Of a stretch of 64,000 nt of DNA, positions 17,246 to 24,196 are shown piece after piece (the stretch's first letter is position 1; each line of letters opens with the position of its first letter). The notes below the pieces were generated by a model. The model had not been told where the DNA came from, did no database searches, and saw nothing but the letters and a program-made list of their open reading frames with translations. The stretch lies in NCBI GenBank assembly GCA_026710545.1, contig JAPOQU010000124.1, forward strand, positions 62,001-126,000, given 5' to 3'. The position numbers and the translations under genes are program-made. This DNA is from Gammaproteobacteria bacterium (GTDB lineage: Bacteria > Pseudomonadota > Gammaproteobacteria > Eutrophobiales > Eutrophobiaceae).

Positions 17246-17932
17246 ATGCACAGGTTTGACCTGGATAAAAACAGTGTCAGGGAACTGAACCAGGCACTGC
17301 ACGAACATAACGGCAGTAAGGAAAACTCCACGTGGATGGTGACCAATCCCAAGGGGAAACATGCCGTTGCCGTCGGCATAGACGCGCCGCTGGAGGTCAC
17401 GATAAACGGGCATGTCGGCTATTACTGTGCCGGCATGAACAAGCAGGGAAGAGTCGTCATAGACGGCAATGCCGGGCCGGGTGTTGCGGAAAACATGATG
17501 TCGGGACTGGTGCGGGTGACCGGTAGCGCTTCGCAGTACGCCGGCGCCACTGCCCATGGCGGCCTGCTGGTCATCGAAGGCAATGCCAGCTCCCGTTGCG
17601 GCATCTCCATGAAGGGGATTGATATTGTTGTCAGGGGCTCCGTCGGCCAAATGAGCGCATTCATGGCCCAGAAAGGGCGCCTGGTCATCTGCGGCGATGC
17701 CGGGAATGCCCTGGGTGATTCGCTGTACGAGGCGCGCATCTACGTGAAAGGGGATGTCGCCGGGCTGGGGGCGGATTGTGTTGAAAAGCCGATGACGGCG
17801 GAGCATGAGCAGGAATTGAGCGAATTACTGGAACAGGCGGGCGTTACCGGGATAACAGTGGCCGATTTCCGCCGCTACGGCTCGGCCCGCAAGCTCTATA
17901 ATTTCGATATCGATAATGTGGATGCTTATTGA
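17246..17932 (+). CDS. glxC: GXGXG-domain subunit of glutamate synthase-like complex (GlxC/MgsB-like)
   Basis: 228 residues from ATG 17246. The middle is the right-handed beta-helix of the GltB C-terminal (GXGXG) domain, with repeated strands ending in G-x-G or G-N-A: VTINGHVGYYCAGMN, GRVVIDGNAGPGVAENMMSG, GLLVIEGNASSRCG, GRLVICGDAGNALGDSLYEA. In full-length glutamate synthase this domain is fused to the others; here it is a separate subunit between the amidotransferase and the FMN-binding subunit, as in the mgsABC/glxBCD arrangement. It has a scaffold role within the complex. Confidence 0.88.
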   Translation: MHRFDLDKNSVRELNQALHEHNGSKENSTWMVTNPKGKHAVAVGIDAPLEVTINGHVGYYCAGMNKQGRVVIDGNAGPGVAENMMSGLVRVTGSASQYAGATAHGGLLVIEGNASSRCGISMKGIDIVVRGSVGQMSAFMAQKGRLVICGDAGNALGDSLYEARIYVKGDVAGLGADCVEKPMTAEHEQELSELLEQAGVTGITVADFRRYGSARKLYNFDIDNVDAY

Positions 17933-19260
17933 TGGCTGAAAAAAATAATATGGATTGGCTGCGCGAATCCGCGACGTTTCCGCGGCCGGTTATCGCCGAG
18001 ATCCAGCGCGCCGCGCGTACCGGGATATACGACATACGGGGGTTCGGCGCCAAGCGGCAGTTGCCGACGTTTGACGACCTGGTGTTTCTCGGCGCCAGCA
18101 TGTCGCGTTACCCCCTGGAGGGCTACCGGGAACGTTGTGATACCCGGGTGACGCTGGGCACGCGTTATGCAACAAAACCGATTGAACTGAAAATACCCGT
18201 CACCATAGCCGGCATGAGTTTCGGCGCGCTGTCGGCGCCGGCGAAAGAGGCATTGGGGCGGGGCGCAACCGAGGTCGGCACCAGCACCACCACCGGTGAC
18301 GGCGGCATGACCCCGGAAGAACGGGAGCATTCCAGGCTGCTGGTCTACCAGTTGCTGCCTTCGCGCTACGGCATGAACCCGGATGACCTGCGCAAGGCCG
18401 ACGCTATCGAGGTGGTGGTGGGGCAGGGCGCCAAACCCGGCGGCGGCGGGATGTTGCTGGGCCAGAAGATCAGCGCCCGGGTTGCGGAGATGCGGGACCT
18501 GCCGGAGGGGATTGACCAGCGCAGCGCCTGCCGTCACCCGGACTGGACCGGGCCCGATGACCTGGAGATCAAGATCCGTGAGTTGCGCGAGATCACTGAC
18601 TGGGAAAAACCCGTATTCATTAAAATCGGGGCTGCCCGGACCTATTTCGACACGGCGCTGGCGGTCAAGGCCGGCGCGGACGTTATCGTGGTTGACGGGA
18701 TGCAGGGCGGTACCGCGGCGACCCAGGATGTTTTCATCGAACACGTGGGCATACCCACGCTGCCGGCAGTCAGGCAGGCCGTGGAAGCCCTGCAGGAACT
18801 GGACATGCACCGCAAAGTCCAGTTGATCGTATCCGGGGGGATACGCAGCGGCGCCGACGTTGCCAAGGCGCTGGCCTTGGGCGCCGATGCGGTATCCATA
18901 GGGGTTGCAGCCCTGATCGCCCTGGGTGACAACAGTCCGGAACATGAGGAGGAATACCGCAAACTGGGTACCGCCCCCGGCTATTACGATGACTACCAGG
19001 ACGGCCGGGACCCTGCCGGGATTTCAACGCAAAGCGATGAACTCGCAGCCAGGTTCGACCCGGTCAAGGGCGGTCGCCGGCTGGCCAATTACCTGCGGGT
19101 ATTGACGCTGGAGACCCAGACCCTGGCGCGGGCCTGCGGCAAAAACCACGTGCACAACCTGGAACCCGAGGATTTGGCCGCGTTGACGATTGAAGCCGCG
19201 GCTATGGCCGGGGTGCCCCTTGCGGGCACCGACTGGGTCCCCGGTCACAACAAGATTTGA
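17932..19260 (+). CDS. glxD: FMN-binding glutamate synthase-like subunit (GlxD/MgsC-like)
   Basis: 442 residues; ATG 17932 overlaps the preceding TGA by one base, and TTG 17929 is a weaker alternative. The TIM barrel of GltB-type enzymes is seen in GMSFGALSAPAKEAL (~85-100), the glycine-rich GQGAKPGGGGMLLGQKI (~163-180), the strand VFIKIGAARTYFDTALAVKAGAD and the phosphate-binding IVSGGIRSGADVAKALALGADAVSIG. The C-terminal cysteine cluster of ordinary glutamate synthase is absent, and the end reads ARACGKNHVHNLEPEDL..PLAGTDW, the form I know from N-methylglutamate synthase large subunits. It performs the amination or N-methylation of 2-oxoglutarate-derived imine. Confidence 0.9.
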   Translation: MAEKNNMDWLRESATFPRPVIAEIQRAARTGIYDIRGFGAKRQLPTFDDLVFLGASMSRYPLEGYRERCDTRVTLGTRYATKPIELKIPVTIAGMSFGALSAPAKEALGRGATEVGTSTTTGDGGMTPEEREHSRLLVYQLLPSRYGMNPDDLRKADAIEVVVGQGAKPGGGGMLLGQKISARVAEMRDLPEGIDQRSACRHPDWTGPDDLEIKIRELREITDWEKPVFIKIGAARTYFDTALAVKAGADVIVVDGMQGGTAATQDVFIEHVGIPTLPAVRQAVEALQELDMHRKVQLIVSGGIRSGADVAKALALGADAVSIGVAALIALGDNSPEHEEEYRKLGTAPGYYDDYQDGRDPAGISTQSDELAARFDPVKGGRRLANYLRVLTLETQTLARACGKNHVHNLEPEDLAALTIEAAAMAGVPLAGTDWVPGHNKI

Positions 19261-19318
19261 ATCTGCAGTTCAATATGTGAAACCGTGATATTCAGTAGTT
19301 AACCGGGAGGACACCAAC

Positions 19319-20626
19319 ATGACAATCGACCTGGCAAAAGTTGCCGAAGAGAAGGGTATCAAGTATTTCCTGATCAGTTTCGTCGACCTGTTCGGCACGT
19401 TGCGTTCGAAACTGGTACCGGCGCGCGCGATCGCCGGCATGCAGGCAGACGGCGCCGGCTTTGCCGGTTTCGCCGCCAGGCTGGACATGACCCCGGCGGA
19501 TCCGGATATGTTCGGCATCCCCGATCCGGACAGCCTGATCCAGTTGCCGTGGAACAGGGAAGTAGGCTGGCTGGCGTCAGACCTGTGGATGAACGGCAAG
19601 GAAGTGGAAGCCTCGCCGCGTGTCGTCCTGAAACGGCAACTGGCGCAGGCTGAACAGGCAGGCTACTACATGAAGACCGGGGTCGAATGCGAATATTTCC
19701 TGATCAACCAGGAAGGCACGGCCATTTCCGACCCGGCCGATATACAGAGCAAGCCCTGTTATGACCAGCAGGCGCTGATGCGCCGTTATCCGGTAATAAA
19801 GGCCATATGCGACTGTATGCTGGAACTGGGCTGGGGTCCGTACCAGAACGACCACGAGGATGCGAACGGCCAGTTTGAAATGAACTGGGATTATGCCGAT
19901 TCCCTGACGACGGCAGACCGGCACGTCTTTTTCAAGTACATGGTCAAGACCATAGCGGAGCAGCACGGCTACCGCGCGACGTTCATGCCGAAACCTTTTG
20001 CCGACCTCACCGGCAACGGCTGCCATACCCACGTCTCGGTGTGGGATGCGGCGGGTCACGACAACCTGTTTCTGGATGAAAACGATGACCTGGGCCTGTC
20101 CGGGCTGGCCTACCGGTTCCTGGGCGGCGTCATGCACAATGCCACTGCACTCTGTGCGCTGTTCAACCCGACCGTCAACAGCTACAAGCGTATCGATGCG
20201 CCGCGCACCCTGTCCGGGGCAAGCTGGTCGCCTAGCTCGGTTACCTACACCGGGAACAACCGCACCCACATGATCCGGATTCCGGACCCGGGCCGGTTCG
20301 AACTGCGCCTCATGGACGGGTCCACCAACCCGTACCTGTCTCAGGCCGGCATACTGGCCGCCGGGCTGGACGGGGTAAATAACGAGCGCGACCCGGGCAA
20401 ACCATTGCATATCGACATGTACGCGGAGGGCCACAAGGTGAAATCCGCGCGCAAATTACCGGCAACCCTGCTGGATGCCCTGCGCCTGCTGGAAAAGAGC
20501 AAGGTGTTGCGCGGCGCTATGGGTGGCGAGTTTATCGATTCCTATATCAAGCTGAAAATGCAGGAGTGGGGGGAGTACACCGCGCACCTCAGCGACTGGG
20601 AACGCAGGAATACGCTGGATTGCTGA
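19319..20626 (+). CDS. gmaS: type III glutamine synthetase family ligase, gamma-glutamylmethylamide synthetase-like (GmaS/GlnT)
   Basis: 435 residues with a good ribosome site (GGGAGGACACC) before the ATG. It matches the short type III glutamine synthetases: the N-terminal segment LISFVDLFGTLRSKLVPA and the catalytic-domain motifs GVECEYFLI (glutamate-site residues), GPYQNDHEDANGQFEMN (metal ligands), GNGCHTHVS and NRTHMIRIPDPGRFELRLMDGSTNPY. In the methylamine pathway the enzyme joins methylamine to the gamma-carboxyl of glutamate. Directly following glxBCD it suggests a methylamine-assimilation set. N-methylglutamate dehydrogenase (mgdABCD) genes are not in the window, so either they are elsewhere or the function differs. 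A plain glutamine synthetase activity cannot be excluded. Confidence 0.85.
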   Translation: MTIDLAKVAEEKGIKYFLISFVDLFGTLRSKLVPARAIAGMQADGAGFAGFAARLDMTPADPDMFGIPDPDSLIQLPWNREVGWLASDLWMNGKEVEASPRVVLKRQLAQAEQAGYYMKTGVECEYFLINQEGTAISDPADIQSKPCYDQQALMRRYPVIKAICDCMLELGWGPYQNDHEDANGQFEMNWDYADSLTTADRHVFFKYMVKTIAEQHGYRATFMPKPFADLTGNGCHTHVSVWDAAGHDNLFLDENDDLGLSGLAYRFLGGVMHNATALCALFNPTVNSYKRIDAPRTLSGASWSPSSVTYTGNNRTHMIRIPDPGRFELRLMDGSTNPYLSQAGILAAGLDGVNNERDPGKPLHIDMYAEGHKVKSARKLPATLLDALRLLEKSKVLRGAMGGEFIDSYIKLKMQEWGEYTAHLSDWERRNTLDC

Positions 20627-20811
20627 ACAACGCCGGACCTGAAGTTTTCATTTAAAGAATGCCTGATGCCAGATAATGGTAACCGTTTCCGCGGCAACGT
20701 TAAAGCTGGAATACCACTCTACCTGGCTTGCTGAATAGCACTGGCAAGAACTTGCGGACTTTGAAATAATCATAGCTTCTACCGAACATTATCGATTAAA
20801 ACGACCGGAAC

Positions 20812-21693
20812 ATGACCGTAAGCAATCCAACTGAAAGGGCGGACGTTCACAGTTTCTTTGACGACGAGACCTGCACGTTCAGTTACGTGGTTGTCGACGG
20901 GCAAACGGGGGAGTGCGCCGTCATCGATTCGGTGGCCGGGTTCGATTATGTTTCCGGCCGTACCAACATGGCCTCGGCAGACAGGATTATCGCCTTTGTC
21001 AGGGAACGCGGTTATGCCGTCAAATGGCTTCTTGAAACGCATATCCATGCCGATCATTTGTCGGGAGCGCCCTATATCAAGAAACGTCTGGGCGGTACTA
21101 TCGGTATCGGCCAGAACATAGTGGAGGTTCAGAGAAATTTTTACCATATCTTTAATACGGAAGATGATTTCGAATGTGACGGCCACGATTTTGACTACCT
21201 GTTTCGCGCCGGTGAACGTCTGAGTATCGGACAACTGGCCGGCAAGGTTCTGCACACCCCCGGCCATACGCCGGCCTGCATGTCTTACCTCGTCGGCGAT
21301 GCTCTGTTTGTCGGAGATACCGTCTTCATGCCCGACGTGGGCACGGCAAGGTGCGATTTCCCGGGTGGAAATGCAAAAATGTTATACCGCTCGATCAGGG
21401 AACTGCTCAGCCTGCCTGGTGATACGCGCCTGTTTGTCTGTCACGATTATCCTCCGCCTGGCCGTTCACCGGCATGTGAAACGACGATTGCCGCGCAACG
21501 CGCCGGGAACATACATATCAGTGATGAGACAACCGAGGATGAATTTGTACACATGCGGCATAACCGGGACAAGACACTGGATATGCCGGTGCTGTTGATA
21601 CCTTCCATACAGGTCAACATGCGGGCAGGCCGCCTGCCGGAAGTAGAGCGGAACGGCGCTCGCTATATCAGGATTCCGATCGATATGTTTTAA
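20812..21693 (+). CDS. MBL-fold hydrolase, persulfide dioxygenase/Blh-like
   Basis: 293 residues. The metal motif is HIHADH (~78-83), then H in VLHTPGHTP (~152), D in FVGDTVF, and a late FVCHDY His. The central region PDVGTARCDFPGGNAKMLYRSI and the C-terminal extension with P-S-I-Q-V-N-M-R-A-G-x-L-P are those of ETHE1/persulfide dioxygenase and beta-lactamase hydrolase-like (Blh) proteins, which oxidise glutathione persulfide or act in sulfide detoxification. The gene has its own position 185 nt after gmaS and no obvious operon partner; it need not be tied to the methylamine genes. Confidence 0.82.
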   Translation: MTVSNPTERADVHSFFDDETCTFSYVVVDGQTGECAVIDSVAGFDYVSGRTNMASADRIIAFVRERGYAVKWLLETHIHADHLSGAPYIKKRLGGTIGIGQNIVEVQRNFYHIFNTEDDFECDGHDFDYLFRAGERLSIGQLAGKVLHTPGHTPACMSYLVGDALFVGDTVFMPDVGTARCDFPGGNAKMLYRSIRELLSLPGDTRLFVCHDYPPPGRSPACETTIAAQRAGNIHISDETTEDEFVHMRHNRDKTLDMPVLLIPSIQVNMRAGRLPEVERNGARYIRIPIDMF

Positions 21694-21747
21694 CGAATTT
21701 ACCCCTTACGCTCAACAACAAAATCAGCAATGTTACAAGACGATGTC

Positions 21748-21849
21748 CTATCTGCAAGTGTCTCGAGAGCCGGGGTGACAAGTGCTCAACATACGGCTTG
21801 CCTCTTTTGACCAGGCATCAAGATCTGCCATAGCTGGGTTAAGTTTCAT
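21748..21849 (-). CDS. short ORF behind the toxin gene (33 residues), possibly a remnant
   Basis: An ATG lies 2 nt after the toxin stop on the minus strand and runs 33 codons (MKLNPAMADLDAWSKEASRM...). No ribosome site of note. No recognised family. Its position directly behind the mazF-like gene suggests it is either a small third gene of the unit or the start of a gene that has decayed; another frame downstream stays open a little longer without a start codon. Confidence 0.25.
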   Translation of the reverse strand: MKLNPAMADLDAWSKEASRMLSTCHPGSRDTCR

Positions 21850-21850
21850 C

Positions 21851-22189
21851 TTACAGGGCCAAAACCAGCTTCAATCCTGCGTCCATGGCGGCAATGTTTC
21901 GGACAGACAATATACCAACTCGCTCAGTCAGGAAGGATTTATCCACGGTCATAACCTGTGACAGCTTGAGCACGGAGTCTCTGGGCAGCCCGGACTCATA
22001 CCGGTCCAGCAGTACATTACCCGGTGCAGCAGCCAGTCGTAAATTTGAAGTAATTATGGCGATGACTACAGTACTGATGCGGCTTTCATTAAACTGGTCG
22101 CTCTGAACAACTGCTATCGGTCGTCGATAGCCCGGCCCTGAACCTTGTGGAGCAGGGAGCGAGGCCCACCATATCTCGCCACGGCGCAC
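21851..22189 (-). CDS. mazF: MazF/PemK-family endoribonuclease toxin
   Basis: About 112 residues from a GTG at 22189 that overlaps the antitoxin stop by 1 nt (TAGTG), with GGAAGA 7 nt before it; a longer form starting at 22219 is possible but would overlap by 31 nt. The N-terminus VRRGEIWWASL, the central GYRRPIAVVQSDQFN and the strand TVVIAIITSN are the signature of MazF/PemK ribonucleases, with R/T residues of the active site present. MazF cuts single-stranded mRNA at short motifs. It is followed by a very short ORF and preceded by the antitoxin. Confidence 0.9.
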   Translation of the reverse strand: MRRGEIWWASLPAPQGSGPGYRRPIAVVQSDQFNESRISTVVIAIITSNLRLAAAPGNVLLDRYESGLPRDSVLKLSQVMTVDKSFLTERVGILSVRNIAAMDAGLKLVLAL

Positions 22190-22425
22190 TACCAGTCTTC
22201 CTTTGGCAACGAAGCCCATTGCATCTCGGCCAGGGCTTCGTCAACGCTGGATGACTCCTCGGTATAGACATTATCAAGAGCATCTTGCACCTTGTCATGC
22301 TTGTGCTCTTCAATGTAACTCTCAAGCGCATGGCGGTAAAGTTCACTTCTCGACATCCCCATGCGTTCGGCGAGTGATTCGGCCGTACAGAACAATGAGT
22401 CGGGTATGGATATTGCTGTCTTCAT
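22189..22425 (-). CDS. MazE-like ribbon-helix-helix antitoxin
   Basis: 78 residues. Residues 1-45 (KTAISIPDSLFCTAESLAER...SRSELYRHALESYIEEH) form a ribbon-helix-helix DNA-binding domain; the charged, less ordered C-terminus (~50-78) is the part expected to wrap and block the toxin. It is the first gene of a two-gene unit with the MazF-like toxin. The palindrome in its promoter (22432-22460) is the likely site of autoregulation by the antitoxin and the toxin-antitoxin complex. It does not look like a classic SpoVT-AbrB-fold MazE; the RHH type is known for many mazF partners. Confidence 0.88.
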   Translation of the reverse strand: MKTAISIPDSLFCTAESLAERMGMSRSELYRHALESYIEEHKHDKVQDALDNVYTEESSSVDEALAEMQWASLPKEDW

Positions 22426-22431
22426 GCTTTG

Positions 22432-22460
22432 AGTATAACCCGAGTTATACCGACAGGCAA
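22432..22460 (-). promoter_or_regulatory. promoter-operator of the mazEF-like pair
   Basis: On the minus strand TTGCCT (22460-22455) and TATACT (22437-22432) are 17 nt apart. The inverted repeat GTATAAC/GTTATAC (22433-22439 and 22444-22450, 4-nt spacer) covers the -10 box, the usual place for autoregulation by an RHH antitoxin. The antitoxin ATG (22425) begins 7 nt after the -10 box, so the message is probably leaderless. Confidence 0.65.
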
Positions 22461-22557
22461 GAGTTAGCTGGTATTTCTCACCGTTATTGGATATAAGTTT
22501 GCTGCCAATGCCGGAAATATGTTAAATAAGCATTGACATTCGGTTATAACGTTCTCC

Positions 22558-23907
22558 ATGCCAGATACTGAACAAAAAGACTACCCGAATCAGGCCTATG
22601 CCTGGTACGTCGTCGGTGTATTGACCGTCGCCTACATCTTTTCATTTATAGACCGGCAGATACTGAACCTGCTGGTCGAACCGATCCGGGAAGACCTGCA
22701 ACTCTCGGATACGCAGATATCGCTGCTGCAGGGTATCGCCTTTGCCCTGTTCTACACCCTGATGGGCATTCCCATCGCCCGTCTTGCCGATGTCGCCAAC
22801 CGGCGCTCCATCATTGCCGCCGGGGTGTTCCTGTGGAGCCTGATGACTGCCATGTGCGGGCTGACAAAAACATTCTGGCAGTTGTTTGCCGCGCGCATAG
22901 GGGTGGGAGTAGGGGAGGCCGCACTGTCGCCGCCGTCTTATTCGTTGTTCACCGACTACTTTCCTCCCGGCAAGGTCACCAGGGCCATTGCGGTCTTTAC
23001 CGGCGGCAGTTTTCTCGGTGCGGGACTGGCGTATATCATCGGCGGCACCGTGGTCGATTACGTTGCTCGGCTTGACGTTGTTAGCGTTCCCGTTTTCGGG
23101 GAGTTGCGCGCATGGCAACTGGCATTTATTGTCGTCGGTTTGCCGGGGGTATTACTGGCGTTGCTGATAATGACACTGCGCGAGCCCGCACGCAGGGGTC
23201 TGCTCGGCGATCAGCAGGGATCGTCGCCGAAAGGTATTCCAATCAAGGATGTTATCGGATTTTTGCGCAATCACCGCCGTACCTACGGGCATCACCTGAT
23301 CGGAGTTTCCATGTTCGTGATGCTCGCTTATGCGATCCTGGCCTGGACGCCGGCATTTTTTATCCGTAAATATGGCTGGACACCGGGGGAGGTCGGCCTG
23401 GTATACGGAAGCATGCTGCTCATCTTCGGTACTTCCGGCGTAGTCGGCGCGGGATGGATGGCGGATGCGTTGCGCCGGCGCGGGTATACGGACGCCAACC
23501 TCAGAGTCATCATGATCGGGGCGCTCTGTTCCGTTCCATTCGGCATAGCCGCGCACCTGGTCAACAATGTCTGGCTGGCATTGGCGCTCATGGCGCCGTT
23601 TACCTTCCTGTGGGGTCTGCCGCACGGGATAGCGCCTGCCGCGATACAGCCTGTTACACCCAACCAGATGCGGGCGCAGGTCTCGGCCCTCTACCTGCTG
23701 AGCGTCAACCTGATCGGGCTTGGGATTGGCCCGACCTTTGTTGCCTTGCTGACTGACTACGTATACGGAGATACTGCCCTGGTGGGTTATTCCCTTGCCA
23801 CGGTAGTGGCGATCTCGGCGCCGTTATCTGCGCTCATCCTGTATACGGGACTAAAGTATTACCGTGCCAGCCTGGCGGAGGCAGAACGGGGGTGGCAGGA
23901 GTTGTAA
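22558..23907 (+). CDS. MFS permease (module A)
   Basis: 449 residues, 12 predicted helices, in the subgroup that carries FSFIDRQILNLLVEPI in helix 1 and GVGVGEAALSPPSYSLFTDYF in helix 4 (spinster-like/general organic-substrate permeases). It is very similar along its whole length to the permease at 28814-30166 (by eye roughly 85% identical in the first half). The ATG has no ribosome site; TATAAC lies at 22545-22550, 8 nt before it, so a leaderless message is possible. Its first 15 residues match those of the XRE regulator at 15606. It precedes a TonB receptor gene, matching inner- and outer-membrane import. Confidence 0.92.
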   Translation: MPDTEQKDYPNQAYAWYVVGVLTVAYIFSFIDRQILNLLVEPIREDLQLSDTQISLLQGIAFALFYTLMGIPIARLADVANRRSIIAAGVFLWSLMTAMCGLTKTFWQLFAARIGVGVGEAALSPPSYSLFTDYFPPGKVTRAIAVFTGGSFLGAGLAYIIGGTVVDYVARLDVVSVPVFGELRAWQLAFIVVGLPGVLLALLIMTLREPARRGLLGDQQGSSPKGIPIKDVIGFLRNHRRTYGHHLIGVSMFVMLAYAILAWTPAFFIRKYGWTPGEVGLVYGSMLLIFGTSGVVGAGWMADALRRRGYTDANLRVIMIGALCSVPFGIAAHLVNNVWLALALMAPFTFLWGLPHGIAPAAIQPVTPNQMRAQVSALYLLSVNLIGLGIGPTFVALLTDYVYGDTALVGYSLATVVAISAPLSALILYTGLKYYRASLAEAERGWQEL

Positions 23908-23941
23908 ATTAACAACACTGTTGATTATGTAGGACAATTTA

Positions 23942-23970
23942 TTGACTTTCCAACTGAATAGTACTATTCT
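23942..23970 (+). promoter_or_regulatory. candidate promoter for the module A receptor
   Basis: TTGACT (23942-23947), 17-nt spacer, TATTCT (23965-23970). A start near 23977 would leave a leader of ~220 nt before the receptor ATG at 24197. That stretch (23977-24196) holds only a weak 55-codon ORF (23995-24162) without ribosome site or recognisable family; nothing else was seen in it. Confidence 0.45.
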
Positions 23971-24196
23971 CTGATTAACAGAGAACCTATTCAGATGCAT
24001 AACATGGCATTATCTGGCCAGTTCGTGTCTAGCTTGCTACTCATGATGTCATCCCATGTTGCCCGCACTGCCGATTCGCTAGTGCTGTCCTGGCGAAATA
24101 AAAACCCAATTCGGAATCATTTCTACGACTCTGGTGCCAACGAAGGCATCGGATTTACCTGATAGTTTTATTTGCGCTGTACAAGGGGGGGGTATC

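Noticed and set aside
17926-18945. Long minus-strand open frame (339 codons) opposite glxD
   Set aside because: It mirrors the codon usage of glxD; the plus-strand protein is a clear glutamate synthase-like subunit and the minus frame has no recognisable motifs or ribosome site.
19577-20434. Minus-strand open frame of 285 codons opposite gmaS
   Set aside because: A shadow of the glutamine synthetase-family gene; low-complexity translation with no domain pattern.
16344-20626. Complete N-methylglutamate pathway
   Set aside because: Only the synthase and gmaS are present; no N-methylglutamate dehydrogenase genes (mgdABCD) could be found in the window, so a complete pathway cannot be claimed here.
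23995-24162. 55-codon plus-strand ORF between MFS A and its receptor
   Set aside because: No ribosome site, no family, lies in the presumed leader of the receptor gene; too weak to call.
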